Shown: positions 23,123 through 32,408 of the stretch, one piece after another
How positions within the stretch are numbered: position 1 is the stretch's first letter
How the letters are laid out: each line of letters starts with the position of its first letter
Assembly: GCF_000972495.1 (NCBI RefSeq)
Contig: NZ_LATM01000011.1
Span: forward strand, 1-64,000
Direction: 5' to 3'
Origin: Hymenobacter terrenus
GTDB lineage: Bacteria > Bacteroidota > Bacteroidia > Cytophagales > Hymenobacteraceae
Length of the DNA: 64,000 nucleotides
The notes under the pieces: generated by a model
The model's input: the letters and a program-made list of their open reading frames with translations, nothing else
The model's database searches: none
Told to the model about the DNA's origin: nothing
Position numbers and translations under genes: made by a program

Positions 23123-23932
23123 ATGGGAAAAATCATCGCGGTAGCCAATCAAAAAGGCGGGGTGGGCAAAACCACTACCTCCATTAACCTCGCGGCGTCC
23201 CTGGCCGCCCTGGACTACCGGACCCTGCTCGTCGACGCCGACCCTCAGGCCAACGCCACTTCCGGCGTGGGCTACGACCCCAAGGACATCCAGAACAGCA
23301 TCTACGAGTGCATGGTGGACGGCATCAATGCGCACGACATCATTCTGCCTACCAACATTCTGCCTCACCTCGACCTCATGCCCTCCCACATCGACCTGGT
23401 GGGCGCCGAGGTGGAAATGATAAACCTGCCCAACCGCGAAGAGAAAATGAAGGAGGCCCTACGCCCCCTCGCCGACCAGTACGACTTCATCATCATCGAC
23501 TGCTCGCCTTCGCTCGGCCTCATCACGGTCAACGCACTCACGGCCGCGCACTCGGTCATCATCCCCGTGCAGTGCGAGTACTTCGCCCTCGAAGGACTGG
23601 GCAAGCTTCTGAATACCATTAAAATCATTCAGAGCCGCCTTAATACTGAACTCGAAATCGAAGGCATCCTGCTCACGATGTACGACGTGCGCCTGCGCCT
23701 CTCCAACCAAGTGGTGGAGGAAGTACGCATGCACTTCCAGCAGCTGGCCTTCGACACCATTATTCCCCGCAACGTGAAGCTAAGCGAGTCGCCCAGCTTC
23801 GGCATCCCCGTCATTCTGCACGACGCCGAGAGCAAAGGCTCCATCAGTTACCTCAACCTGGCCCGCGAAATAGTGGAGAAGAACAGCGTAGAAGCCCGAC
23901 CCGAGGAAACTGCTGAAGACGAGCGGATTTAG
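23123..23932 (+). CDS. parA: chromosome-partitioning ATPase ParA (Soj)
   Basis: Protein of 269 aa. The deviant Walker A motif NQKGGVGKTTTSINLA near the N-terminus, the DADPQANATSG switch and IIIDCSPSLGLIT mark a ParA/Soj ATPase, which with ParB and parS segregates replicated origins. parB follows 621 bases later on the same strand, interrupted by a small S1-domain gene and a palindrome cluster. The usual parA-parB adjacency has therefore been disturbed. I did not find a canonical parS in the window. Confidence 0.95.
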   Translation: MGKIIAVANQKGGVGKTTTSINLAASLAALDYRTLLVDADPQANATSGVGYDPKDIQNSIYECMVDGINAHDIILPTNILPHLDLMPSHIDLVGAEVEMINLPNREEKMKEALRPLADQYDFIIIDCSPSLGLITVNALTAAHSVIIPVQCEYFALEGLGKLLNTIKIIQSRLNTELEIEGILLTMYDVRLRLSNQVVEEVRMHFQQLAFDTIIPRNVKLSESPSFGIPVILHDAESKGSISYLNLAREIVEKNSVEARPEETAEDERI

Positions 23933-23953
23933 CGTTTTATAGCGAATCAACTA

Positions 23954-24304
23954 ATGGCGCCAGAAACAACTGAAGATGCTTATCACGAAGGTGGCATGTT
24001 CTTCAAGCCGGGCTTTGGAGTTGACGAATGGGAGGCACTAAAGCAACGCTTACCTGTTGGCTCAGTTATCACTGGCAAAGTCGTTTATCAGGCCCCTTTC
24101 GGCGTCTTCATTGATGCCGGTTTGGGCTTTCCAGTGTTGATGCACCACGGCTGGTTTGCTTGCGGAACTCGATTTCCTGATGATTACCCCCCTTTACACA
24201 GTAAATTAGTTGGCCAAGTACTTGATTTCATTGGCGTTGACATCAGCACTCACCGAGAAATTCTTATTTGTCCAGTAAGCCCCAGCGGGGCAACTTATCG
24301 GTAG
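23954..24304 (+). CDS. small S1-domain protein
   Basis: Protein of 116 aa. The middle (about residues 35-60, GSVITGKVVYQAPFGVFID) is the beta-barrel core of an S1-type RNA-binding domain; the rest is unassigned (HHGWFACGTRFPDDYPPLH). It sits between parA and parB, 21 bases after parA, and has lower GC than either. Its last codons lie inside a palindrome cluster (24276-24431). Similar small S1 proteins sometimes behave as immunity-like or accessory proteins, but nothing here shows that. It could be a recent insertion into the par operon. Confidence 0.65.
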   Translation: MAPETTEDAYHEGGMFFKPGFGVDEWEALKQRLPVGSVITGKVVYQAPFGVFIDAGLGFPVLMHHGWFACGTRFPDDYPPLHSKLVGQVLDFIGVDISTHREILICPVSPSGATYR

Positions 24305-24431
24305 CAACCTCAGTTTCTCCGGATTCTCGAAGCCCCGTCGGGGCGGCATTCGTTGAACGAGTGTCGCCCCGACGGGGCTTCATGATTCTTCTCACCCAGT
24401 TTTGCTACCGATATGCCGCCCCGATGGGGCT
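24276..24431. repeat. nested palindrome cluster with GCCCCGTCGGGGC units
   Basis: Arms 24329-24345 and 24365-24381 (GAAGCCCCGTCGGGGCG and its inverse) form a hairpin; a third similar unit lies at 24415-24431. An outer pair (GGGGCAACTTATCGGTAGCAA near 24280 and TTGCTACCGATATGCCGCC near 24402) makes a larger cross. The first unit overlaps the end of the S1-domain gene. Confidence 0.75.
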
Positions 24432-24479
24432 TTTCATCGGCTTGATTTCAAGCTCAACCGCCCACCTCAAACTTCCAGC

Positions 24480-24509
24480 TTGCCCTTCGCCCAACAATCC
24501 GTATTTTTG
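24480..24509 (+). promoter_or_regulatory. promoter of parB (-33 TTG, -7 TATTTTTG)
   Basis: TTG at 24480-24482 and TATTTTTG at 24502-24509 are separated by 19 bases, the Bacteroidota spacing. parB starts at 24554. This gives parB its own promoter downstream of the palindrome cluster. Confidence 0.6.
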
Positions 24510-24553
24510 ACGTTCGGTTGCCGCTTGCCTTTTATGGACCCGGCCGATGTACT

Positions 24554-25543
24554 ATGCCTGTAGAGAAGAACGAAGAGAAATTGCAAGCTGCCCTAGCCGC
24601 CGCCGCCGCAGTAAAACGCAAGAGTGGCCTGGGCCGGGGCCTCAACGCCCTGATTGAGGGCAGCTACGAAAAAAAAGGTGACCGGCCCGGCTCCGGCGAC
24701 CGGCTGGTGTCGCACCCCGTCAATTCAGTGGGCTTTATCTCGGTGGAGCATATTGAGGCCAACCCCTACCAGCCCCGCACCCACTTTGACCAGCAAGCCC
24801 TCCAGGAACTGGCCGATAGCATCAAGATTCAGGGCATTATTCAGCCCGTGACCCTGCGCCAGCTCGGCACCAATTCCTATCAGCTCATCAGCGGGGAACG
24901 GCGCTTGCAGGCGTCTAAACTGGCGGGGCTGGAGACCATTCCCGCCTACATCCGCAAGGCCGACGACCAGCAAATGCTGGAAATGGCCCTGATTGAGAAC
25001 ATTCAGCGCGAAAACCTGAATGCTATTGAAATTGCCCTCAGCTACCAGCGCCTGCTGAGCGAGTGCAACCTGCGCCAGGAGGAGTTGGGCGACCGGGTGG
25101 GCAAAAACCGTTCAACCGTGACCAACTACCTGCGCCTATTGAAGCTGCCACCCGATGTGCAGATTGGCCTGCGCGACGCCGAAATCAGCATGGGGCACGC
25201 CCGCGCGCTCATCGGCCTCGACGATTCTAAGGCGCAGGTAGACCTGTTTCGCAAGATTGTGGCCGAGGAGCTGTCCGTGCGCCGCGTTGAGGAACTAGTG
25301 CGGGCCGGTTTTGGTCGGGCTACTGCGAATGGTGAAAAAACGAGCGATTCTGCCACCACCGACGCGCCCCCCCAACCGGTGGTACCAGCGGCCGAGCTGC
25401 GCCGTGCTGAACGCCACCTCACCGACCGGTTTGGCTCGCGGGTGCAGGTGCGGCCCGGGCCTAAGGGCAATGGAGAAATTAAAATTGCTTTTGATTCAGT
25501 TGAGGACATGCAACGGATTCTGCACATTTTGCAACCATCCTAA
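24554..25543 (+). CDS. parB: chromosome-partitioning protein ParB
   Basis: Protein of 329 aa. The N-terminus has KRKSGLGRGLNALI (the ParA-contact region); the nuclease-like CTPase domain carries NPYQPRTHFD and SGERRLQASKLAG; a helix-turn-helix follows (EELGDRVGKNRSTVTNYLRL). It binds parS and loads as a CTP-dependent clamp, stimulating ParA. ATG at 24554 is preferred to a TTG at 24518. It is followed by DUF5683, dapB and lepB on the same strand, a gene order often seen in Bacteroidota. Confidence 0.95.
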   Translation: MPVEKNEEKLQAALAAAAAVKRKSGLGRGLNALIEGSYEKKGDRPGSGDRLVSHPVNSVGFISVEHIEANPYQPRTHFDQQALQELADSIKIQGIIQPVTLRQLGTNSYQLISGERRLQASKLAGLETIPAYIRKADDQQMLEMALIENIQRENLNAIEIALSYQRLLSECNLRQEELGDRVGKNRSTVTNYLRLLKLPPDVQIGLRDAEISMGHARALIGLDDSKAQVDLFRKIVAEELSVRRVEELVRAGFGRATANGEKTSDSATTDAPPQPVVPAAELRRAERHLTDRFGSRVQVRPGPKGNGEIKIAFDSVEDMQRILHILQPS

Positions 25544-25643
25544 AGCCTCTGGGTTCCGCCGACGCCCAATGCGCCGGACGTTCTTGGGAATGCTAGCTTG
25601 CTAGTATGCTAAATCCCGGGCGCTTTCCGTTAGCGGATTTGCT

Positions 25644-26417
25644 ATGAAAAAATTGCACCACCACATCGCAGCCTTTTTGATTCTGGCTTGCACCCAGCTG
25701 GCGGGCCATAGCGGCTGGGCGCAGGTATTTAATCCGAACAATCCGACTAACCCCAACGACCCTACCGCGCCATCGCCCGCCGCGATTCTCGGCGACACCA
25801 CCGAGCGCCGGGAAGTGGTGGTGACACCCGAAGCCAAGCGCCTAAAAGCCGCCGCCGACTCCGCCAAACGCACGGAGCACATGTTTCGGGCCTTTGGTTT
25901 CAAAGGCATCCGGCTCACGCGCCCCGGCAAGGCCGCGCTGCTGGCTATGGTTTTGCCTGGCGCAGGCCAGATTTATAATCGGCGCTGGTGGAAATTACCC
26001 CTTGTGTATGGAGCACTCGGCGGCGTGATATACGGCGAGTATTTTTATCAGACCCGCTACCGCGAATTCGCTGACGCCTACAACAACATTACCCAAGCCA
26101 AAATCAACCCCGAAACGAATGCCCCCTTCAAGGTTCGCGATGCGGCGCTAGGTCCTCGGGCCCGGCTGGTAAGCAGCGTCCAAGGACTGAACAGCGGCGT
26201 GGTATTCTACCGCGGCTACCGCGACATCTTCTACCTCTACATCGGCCTTGCTTATAGCCTGCAAATTGTGGATGCGCTGGTTGATGCCCACCTCAAAGAC
26301 TTCGACGTGAGCGACGACCTAAGCCTGCACTGGCAGCCAACCATGCTGGCGGTGCCCGGCCAGCCGCTGGCGCTGCCCATGGCTCCGGGTGTTATGTTCG
26401 CGCTCCGGGTGAAATAA
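25644..26417 (+). CDS. DUF5683 domain protein
   Basis: Protein of 257 aa with a signal peptide (MKKLHHHIAAFLILACTQLA...), an Asn/Pro-rich linker (FNPNNPTNPNDP), then the DUF5683 domain starting about KAALLAMVLPGAGQIYNRRWWKLP, which contains two membrane-inserting segments and GYRDIFYLYIGL. The family is widespread in Bacteroidota next to parB and dapB; its function is unknown to me. Probably envelope-located. Confidence 0.82.
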   Translation: MKKLHHHIAAFLILACTQLAGHSGWAQVFNPNNPTNPNDPTAPSPAAILGDTTERREVVVTPEAKRLKAAADSAKRTEHMFRAFGFKGIRLTRPGKAALLAMVLPGAGQIYNRRWWKLPLVYGALGGVIYGEYFYQTRYREFADAYNNITQAKINPETNAPFKVRDAALGPRARLVSSVQGLNSGVVFYRGYRDIFYLYIGLAYSLQIVDALVDAHLKDFDVSDDLSLHWQPTMLAVPGQPLALPMAPGVMFALRVK

Positions 26418-26515
26418 TTTTTAGTTGTCCGTTGCGGATAGTCAATTGCCCGTTTTCAAAGCCCCGCCGTTGACAGCCACGACATCCAACCCAGTACATA
26501 ACTGATAATCACTCC

Positions 26516-27235
26516 ATGAAGATTCTACTCGTCGGCTACGGTAAAATGGGTCAAACCATTGCAGCACTGGCTGCCCAGCGAGGCCACGAAATTGCTGGCA
26601 TCGTAGACCTGTATACCAGCACGCTAACCATCGCCGACTTCACACCCGCCACGGTCGATGTGGCCATTGAGTTCACTCACCCTGATTCGGCCTTTGTCAA
26701 CGTCACGGCATGCCTGCGCCAGGGCCTGCCGGTGGTGTGCGGCTCCACAGGCTGGCTCCACCATTTCGACGAGGCCAAAGCCCTGACCAGCGAACTCAAC
26801 GGCAGCCTGTTTTACGCCTCCAACTACAGCGTAGGCGTGAATCTGTTCTTTCATTTCAATGAGTATATCGCGGCCAAAATGCACCAGTTTGGCGGCTACG
26901 ACGTGGCGGTACGGGAGATTCACCATACCCACAAAATCGACCAGCCCAGCGGCACGGCCCTCACCACTGCCGAGGGCATCATGCGCCACTTCCCTGCCAA
27001 AACCACTTGGCGCAATGCCCCCGCCGAAGCTCCCACTGAGCTGGCTATCCTCAGTGAGCGCACCGGCGATGCGGTGGGCACGCACATTGTCACCTACTCG
27101 TCGGCTGTTGACACGCTGGAGCTTAAGCACGAGGCCCACAGCCGCGAAGGCTTTGCGCTGGGCGCCCTCTTGGCGGCCGAATGGCTGCCCAGCCGCACGG
27201 GTGTATTTGGAATGAAAGAACTGCTGGATTTGTAA
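26516..27235 (+). CDS. dapB: 4-hydroxy-tetrahydrodipicolinate reductase
   Basis: Protein of 239 aa. NAD(P)-binding motif LLVGYGKMGQTI at the N-terminus, the substrate-binding EIHHTHKIDQPSGTA with the catalytic His/Lys pair, and the shortened overall length typical of Bacteroidota DapB. It reduces hydroxy-tetrahydrodipicolinate in the diaminopimelate/lysine pathway, supplying peptidoglycan precursors. Confidence 0.95.
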   Translation: MKILLVGYGKMGQTIAALAAQRGHEIAGIVDLYTSTLTIADFTPATVDVAIEFTHPDSAFVNVTACLRQGLPVVCGSTGWLHHFDEAKALTSELNGSLFYASNYSVGVNLFFHFNEYIAAKMHQFGGYDVAVREIHHTHKIDQPSGTALTTAEGIMRHFPAKTTWRNAPAEAPTELAILSERTGDAVGTHIVTYSSAVDTLELKHEAHSREGFALGALLAAEWLPSRTGVFGMKELLDL

Positions 27236-27328
27236 CATCCTAGATTTCTGCCGGAGGCAACGGCGTCTTCTGGCGTTCTGCTGCGTTTCTTTGCCTGATT
27301 TTCACTGCCAAGCCCAAGCTTGCCTCCC

Positions 27329-28477
27329 ATGTCCTTGCTCAAAACCGACCCCACTGCTCCCCCGAAGCCCCCCAAAACGAAAACCCGCGAGTGGGCCGAT
27401 TCGCTGATTTTTGCCATCGTGGCGGCCACGCTCATCCGTTGGGCCACGTTTGAGGCGTACACCATCCCCTCGCCCAGTATGGAAGGGTCCCTGTTGGTGG
27501 GCGACTATCTGTTTGTGAGCAAGCTACACTACGGCCCTATCACGCCCCAAACGCCGCTGCAAGTGCCCCTCACCCACCAGACAGTGTGGGGGACGGGCCT
27601 CAAAAGCTACTCTGAGCTGATTCAGTTGCCTACTTACCGGCTGCCGGGCTTCAGCAGCATTCAGCGCAACGACGTGGTGGTATTTCACGTGCCGTGGGAG
27701 GCGCAATACCCCGCCGACCTGCGCACCAACTACATTAAGCGGTGTGTGGCCGTAGCCGGCGACACCCTCGAAATCAAAAACGCTCAGGTGTACCTCAATG
27801 GTAAGCTTGGCGTGGCACCTCCTGGCCTGCAAACCACCTATTTCATGCAGGTTGACAACCCCAACGACGAGGTACTCGCGGCCCTGCGTGCCCAGGGTGT
27901 GGTCGACTACGAGCAGCCCGGCGGCCTGCCACAAGCCATTTCCGGCCCCGATGGCAAGTTTGGCTACATCATCAGCTGCACGAAAGCCGCCGCCGACTAC
28001 TTCCGCCAGCAGCCCTACGTGAAGGGCCTGACCGTGCAGGAGCCCCAGGTGCAGCTGTTTCCGGATGTGGCTGACTTCCGCAACTCCGGCGCTATGAGCG
28101 CTACCCCCCGCAACTGGTCGCTCGACGGCTACGGCCCGCTGCCCATCCCCAAAAAAGGCCAAACCATTGCCCTGAGCCCTGGCAACGCCGCCATCTACTA
28201 CAAAATCGTGGCTCGTTATGAGCACAACGAAGGCATCACCTGGCAGGATGGCATGATTTACCAAAATGGTAAAATGCTCACCAGCTACACCGTGAAGCAG
28301 AACTACTACATGATGATGGGCGACAACCGCCACAACTCCGAAGATTCACGCTTCTGGGGCTTCGTGCCCGAAGACCACATCGTGGGTAAAGCAGTGCTCA
28401 TCTGGCTGTCCGTCGACCCCAACGCCGACTTCTGGCATAAAATCCGCTGGAGTCGCCTCTTCAACATCATCCATTAA
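27329..28477 (+). CDS. lepB: signal peptidase I
   Basis: Protein of 382 aa. After a cytoplasmic basic region and one membrane helix, the catalytic Ser50 lies in PSPSMEGSL and the general-base Lys137 in YIKRCVAVAGD; the closing box GDNRHNSEDSR is also present. It removes signal peptides from exported proteins. A large insertion between the Lys and the final box (about residues 165-300) makes it longer than the enterobacterial enzyme, as is usual in this phylum. A strong terminator follows at 28550. Confidence 0.95.
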   Translation: MSLLKTDPTAPPKPPKTKTREWADSLIFAIVAATLIRWATFEAYTIPSPSMEGSLLVGDYLFVSKLHYGPITPQTPLQVPLTHQTVWGTGLKSYSELIQLPTYRLPGFSSIQRNDVVVFHVPWEAQYPADLRTNYIKRCVAVAGDTLEIKNAQVYLNGKLGVAPPGLQTTYFMQVDNPNDEVLAALRAQGVVDYEQPGGLPQAISGPDGKFGYIISCTKAAADYFRQQPYVKGLTVQEPQVQLFPDVADFRNSGAMSATPRNWSLDGYGPLPIPKKGQTIALSPGNAAIYYKIVARYEHNEGITWQDGMIYQNGKMLTSYTVKQNYYMMMGDNRHNSEDSRFWGFVPEDHIVGKAVLIWLSVDPNADFWHKIRWSRLFNIIH

Positions 28478-28549
28478 TGCTCCTCTTCAGCCTGACCGCT
28501 GGCGGCAGCCAACGGTGATAGAGCAAAACACCGCACCTCTCCAAAAGAT

Positions 28550-28585
28550 AAAAAGCCCCGACTCGCTGTAGCGTCGGGGCTTTTT
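28550..28585 (+). terminator. intrinsic terminator after lepB
   Basis: AAAAAGCCCCGAC and GTCGGGGCTTTTT form a GC stem with a 10-base loop and a T-run; the A-run on the left makes it bidirectional, though the next gene on the minus strand starts far away. Confidence 0.85.
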
Positions 28586-28692
28586 CATGTCTTCTCTAAA
28601 CGTGAAGCTCAACTGACATTCGCTACGCGGCTACCAGGCGCTTCCCGGCCACATTCGAGATGACCTCAGAGCAGATGAAGTCAATGAACGAC

Positions 28693-30537
28693 TTACCGGT
28701 TGATTAGCAGGCTACGAGTAATCGTTGCTCCCTGCTTGGTCCGTAGCAGCACCCGGTAGAATGTTTCGTTTTTAAGAGTCGATACGTTCATCTCACGAAT
28801 GCCCTCTTTGGAAGCGCTATGCAGGACGGCCGTTCCCAATGAGTTGAATACCATAACATCTGTTACAACATCGTCATTTTCGAGGCTGAACTGGATGGTA
28901 GTGCGCGCAGGAACTGGGTACAGCACCAGTGAGCCCTGAACCAGGGTTTCGGCAGCAGAGGCCTGGGCAGCATCGGTCGGCTGAATAGTTGAGTCGGCTA
29001 CTCCACGGGCGGCGGTACCAAAGCTCTGACGCGATGTCTGTACCGAAAGCGTGTAGGCCGCCGACGAAAGGACGGCCCCATTACCGGCCACTACCCGTAC
29101 TCTATACGTGCCTACTGCCAATCGGCTGCTCGTCGTGATAATGTCGGCAGACGTACTGGTGTTTGAGCTGGCCCCAATAACTCCACCCGACGCGTTGAGA
29201 AGTTGAACGTCGTAGTTGCTGGGCAGATTATTGAGCGTTACGCGCACGAACTGCGACTGTCTGGAAACTGCAAATGAGTAGAAGTCAACGTCTGTCAGAC
29301 CACAAATAGTAGCTTGCACGCTACTGCCTACGGTTAGGGCACGGGCCGAGGCGAGGGTATTATTCGGCTCAAAAGCATCGCCGTTGCAAGTGGGTGCCTG
29401 CGGGGCCGCGTTTACCGTAACGAGCACGTCGTCGCTTCCCGTACTTCCTGAATTATTCGCAACGGTCAGGCGGAACGTGTACGTACCCTGCACTAGGTTG
29501 CTGACGGTGGTTGTGGCCGAAGACACGTTCTGGAAGCTAGCCGTCGCCGGTCCCGCTACCTGCGTCCAGGCAAAACTGGTAACACTGCCGCCAGTGCTGA
29601 TGCCACTACCCGTCAAGGTCACTTGATTAGTTGGCAGCGCAATCGTTTGGTCGGCGCCAGCATTGGCGGTGGGTGCGGTATTGGGGGTTGGAGTGGTCGT
29701 GGTTCCGTTCACCGTAATCACGATGTCATCACTGCCCTTGTTCCCAGCGCGGTCCGTCAGCGTCAGGCGAAAAGTGTACGTTCCCTTGACCAGGTTGTTG
29801 AAAAGAGGATTAAGCGAACTAGGGTTTTGGATAGAAGCCGTGCTTGGCCCGGATAGCTGAGTCCAGCTGACAGTTACAATGTCTCCGTTGGGGTCTTGTC
29901 CGCTCGCCGCTACGCTAACACTATTGGTGGGTAGTGTAATGGTGCGGTCGGCTCCCGCGCCGGCAAAGGGCTTGGTGATGTTGGGGTCCGATACGGTAAT
30001 CATCCGTCCTATATCGCCACCCGTGCCATTGGTGCTGGGCGTCGTAAAGGTGTATACGCGATGTTCGCCCTTCACCGGTAGTAACCCCAGGCTGCTACCC
30101 AGTCTTCCATCGCTCCTGAAACTGATGAGTTCTGGATAAGGAAACGTGGGTGGCGCAACGTCAAACACCCAAACCAGGAGGAAGGTATACGTGGTGTTGG
30201 GCGCAAGAGCCGATAGGGAGATGCCAGACGTCAAAAACGTACTGGCAACCATAACATTTGGGTTTGGGTTAAATGTCAAACGCTCGTTATATAGCGTATC
30301 AGTATTTTTGCGGGCAAGCACCAAGACTCGGGCAAAGTTGGATGGATTCGTAATGAACTCCTCATTGGGGTAGTCAAAATCCAGCTGGGCCGACGTGGGC
30401 TGGAGATTACTGAGCCTCAGATTATAGACAGGATGTGGGATTTGTTGTGACTGTCCCAGTGAAGGAAGGGCTACTCCAACCATCAGGAGCAGGGCGATTA
30501 TCGGCCAAGCAAACAAGGAATATAAGGTGTGTTTCAT
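28693..30537 (-). CDS. secreted PKD-domain protein with T9SS sorting tail
   Basis: Protein of 614 aa. A signal peptide (residues about 1-28) is followed by a beta-rich fibronectin-like region (35-150), two PKD/K319L-like repeats (about 185-275 and 285-370, each starting AGADRTI or AGADQTI and ending GTYTFRLT), a bacterial pre-peptidase C-terminal-like domain (about 385-495, starting DAFEPNNTLASARAL), and a type A type IX secretion sorting domain at the end (LVLYPVPARTTIQFSL ... SLLINR). It is therefore exported by T9SS and probably surface-attached or released. No catalytic domain is visible; adhesion or structure is a guess. Base composition is lower in GC than the core genes. Confidence 0.85.
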   Translation of the reverse strand: MKHTLYSLFAWPIIALLLMVGVALPSLGQSQQIPHPVYNLRLSNLQPTSAQLDFDYPNEEFITNPSNFARVLVLARKNTDTLYNERLTFNPNPNVMVASTFLTSGISLSALAPNTTYTFLLVWVFDVAPPTFPYPELISFRSDGRLGSSLGLLPVKGEHRVYTFTTPSTNGTGGDIGRMITVSDPNITKPFAGAGADRTITLPTNSVSVAASGQDPNGDIVTVSWTQLSGPSTASIQNPSSLNPLFNNLVKGTYTFRLTLTDRAGNKGSDDIVITVNGTTTTPTPNTAPTANAGADQTIALPTNQVTLTGSGISTGGSVTSFAWTQVAGPATASFQNVSSATTTVSNLVQGTYTFRLTVANNSGSTGSDDVLVTVNAAPQAPTCNGDAFEPNNTLASARALTVGSSVQATICGLTDVDFYSFAVSRQSQFVRVTLNNLPSNYDVQLLNASGGVIGASSNTSTSADIITTSSRLAVGTYRVRVVAGNGAVLSSAAYTLSVQTSRQSFGTAARGVADSTIQPTDAAQASAAETLVQGSLVLYPVPARTTIQFSLENDDVVTDVMVFNSLGTAVLHSASKEGIREMNVSTLKNETFYRVLLRTKQGATITRSLLINR

Positions 30538-31148
30538 GATTTTGTTGAATGGATCAATTGATTTGAGCTTGTTTTAGTCCAAACTCGGAACCTGATGCAT
30601 TATGGTTGCCTCAAACTCAAACCAAGGCTGATACAACAAAATATAGTAAAATGAAAGACGTAACCTTGTATCTCCCACCCTAATGGTGAGCCCAAATGTG
30701 GAGCAAGCCCACCAATTAGGAGCACGTCTCAAAAATGTAGCTGTGCGCTATTGTACTATTTGGCTGAATGCACCTGATATTCCTGACAGCAAAAAAGCCT
30801 GGAGATTATGTACTGCCCGTCTGACTAAATTGCCACAGGCTTATTTAAAAGGCTAAAAGGCGGCAGGCAGGTTACGCCACGTACCGCGGGTGCGCGCTTG
30901 GCAAAAATAGGATGGCCGTACGAGTGACCCTCAACTTGTAAGACCCCTCCTTCCCAAACCCTCTCGGCATCGTTAAAACATTCTCCGTAGCCCCTCCAAC
31001 ATCCTCCGATCCCGCTAAAACAGTACCAAGTAAGCACAACAAGACGTTACCGAGGCCGCCAAAACAGCCCCGGCTTACCGGAAACACTCTCTGACATCAA
31101 CAAAACACTACCCGATGGATCAAAAACACCCACTGGGCTTACCAAACC
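30538..31148. other. intergenic stretch without recognisable gene
   Basis: About 610 bases between the start of the PKD gene and the end of ung. Short open frames here (for example at 30825-31037) lack family resemblance and start signals. The part near 30540-30660 is AT-rich and presumably holds the PKD gene promoter. Nothing else seen. Confidence 0.5.
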
Positions 31149-31811
31149 CTACCATTCTATCGGCGTCAGCCCCTGACTCTCTAGCCAGGCATTGGTCTTG
31201 CTGAAGGGCTTGCTACCAAAGAATCCCTTGTCGGCCGCGTACGGCGACGGGTGCACTGACTTTAGTACCAGATGCTTCTTCTCGTCAATCAGCTCGGTCT
31301 TTTTGCCCGCATAGGCTCCCCAGAGAATGAATACGACGTGCTCTTTCTCCTCCGAAACCTTGCGGATAACGGCGTCGGTGAACTCCTCCCAGCCCTTTTT
31401 CTGGTGCGACGCCGGTTCGCTGGCCCGCACCGTGAGCGTGGCATTCAGGAGCAGCACCCCCTGCTGAGCCCAACGGTCGAGGTTGCCATTGGGCGCCGGC
31501 GGCGTGCCAGGAATATCAGTTTGCAGCTCCTTAAAAATATTTTGCAACGATGGCGGCGTGCGCTGCCCTTCCTGCACCGAAAACGACAGCCCGTGCGCCT
31601 GATTGCGCCCGTGGTACGGGTCTTGCCCCAGAATCACGACCTTGACCTTGTTGAACGGTGTGGCATCGAAGGCGTGGAAAATTTGAGACCCGGCCGGGTA
31701 AACCGTAGCCGTAGCGTATTCGCCTTTCACAAAAGCGGTAAGGCGTTGAAAATACGGCTTCTCAAACTCATCAGCTAACACCGGACGCCAGCTTTCGGCT
31801 ATTTTTACCAT
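31149..31811 (-). CDS. ung: uracil-DNA glycosylase
   Basis: Protein of 220 aa from MVKIAESWRPVLADEFEK. The water-activating motif ILGQDPYHGRNQAHGLSFS (Asp64) and the minor-groove loop HPSPYAADKGFFG are both present. It removes uracil from DNA as the first step of base excision repair. A longer upstream frame to 31973 overlaps the divergent apaG leader and is not used. Confidence 0.96.
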   Translation of the reverse strand: MVKIAESWRPVLADEFEKPYFQRLTAFVKGEYATATVYPAGSQIFHAFDATPFNKVKVVILGQDPYHGRNQAHGLSFSVQEGQRTPPSLQNIFKELQTDIPGTPPAPNGNLDRWAQQGVLLLNATLTVRASEPASHQKKGWEEFTDAVIRKVSEEKEHVVFILWGAYAGKKTELIDEKKHLVLKSVHPSPYAADKGFFGSKPFSKTNAWLESQGLTPIEW

Positions 31812-31926
31812 CGAAGTTTTTTTAAGAAAATAAACGGGCTTTTGCGGCGTTGAAGTGTCGCTTTTGCGTAAAACCAATTCCGGCGGGCTACTGTTACGCC
31901 CGCAGCTCCCAATTAGCTCGACACCT

Positions 31927-32313
31927 ATGCCAACCATCACTACGCAAGGCGTCACCGTTTCGGTTACGACCAATTACTTGCCCGATTACTCCAGTCCCGG
32001 TCAGGAGCACTTCGTTTTTGCCTATAAAATCGATATTCGAAATAATAGTGAGTTCACCGTGAAGCTCCTTCGCCGCCACTGGCACATTCATGACGCCAAC
32101 GGCGTGGTGCGCGAGGTAGAGGGCGAAGGCGTAGTAGGCCGCCAGCCCGTACTGGAGCCCGGCGAGTCGCACCAATACGTGAGCGGCTGCAACTTAAAAT
32201 CGGGCGTCGGCAAAATGCGCGGTACCTACCTCATGGAGCGCCTCGCCAACGGCCAGGAGTTCACGGTGGAAATCCCGGAGTTCACCCTCATGGTGCCCTA
32301 CCGCCTGAACTAG
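31927..32313 (+). CDS. apaG: Co2+/Mg2+ efflux protein ApaG
   Basis: Protein of 128 aa, a single fibronectin III-like domain. Family marks: VTTNYLPDYSSP, FAYKIDIRNNS, RRHWHIHDANG, VVGRQPVLEPGESHQY and GTYLMERL. The molecular role of ApaG is not settled; it is linked to metal tolerance and nucleotide-polyphosphate handling. Divergent from ung with about 115 bases between the starts. Confidence 0.93.
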   Translation: MPTITTQGVTVSVTTNYLPDYSSPGQEHFVFAYKIDIRNNSEFTVKLLRRHWHIHDANGVVREVEGEGVVGRQPVLEPGESHQYVSGCNLKSGVGKMRGTYLMERLANGQEFTVEIPEFTLMVPYRLN

Positions 32314-32331
32314 CAGTTAGTTTTGAATGAA

Positions 32332-32408
32332 GTAGCGCGAACTTTGCAGACGCGTCCCCGCGCCGCAAGGTTGTCGTTCCGGGACACGGCCTACACAGTT
32401 CGCGCTAC
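32332..32408. repeat. palindromic element, GTAGCGCG family, copy 1
   Basis: Ends GTAGCGCGAACT and AGTTCGCGCTAC are inverse complements enclosing about 53 bases. A second member lies at 33193-33258, so the pair brackets the methyltransferase gene. The right edge touches the TTG taken as that gene's start. Confidence 0.75.

Noticed and set aside
30825..31087. Two overlapping minus-strand frames in the gap before ung
   Set aside because: No family resemblance, no promoter box, and neither frame looks conserved; treated as non-coding.
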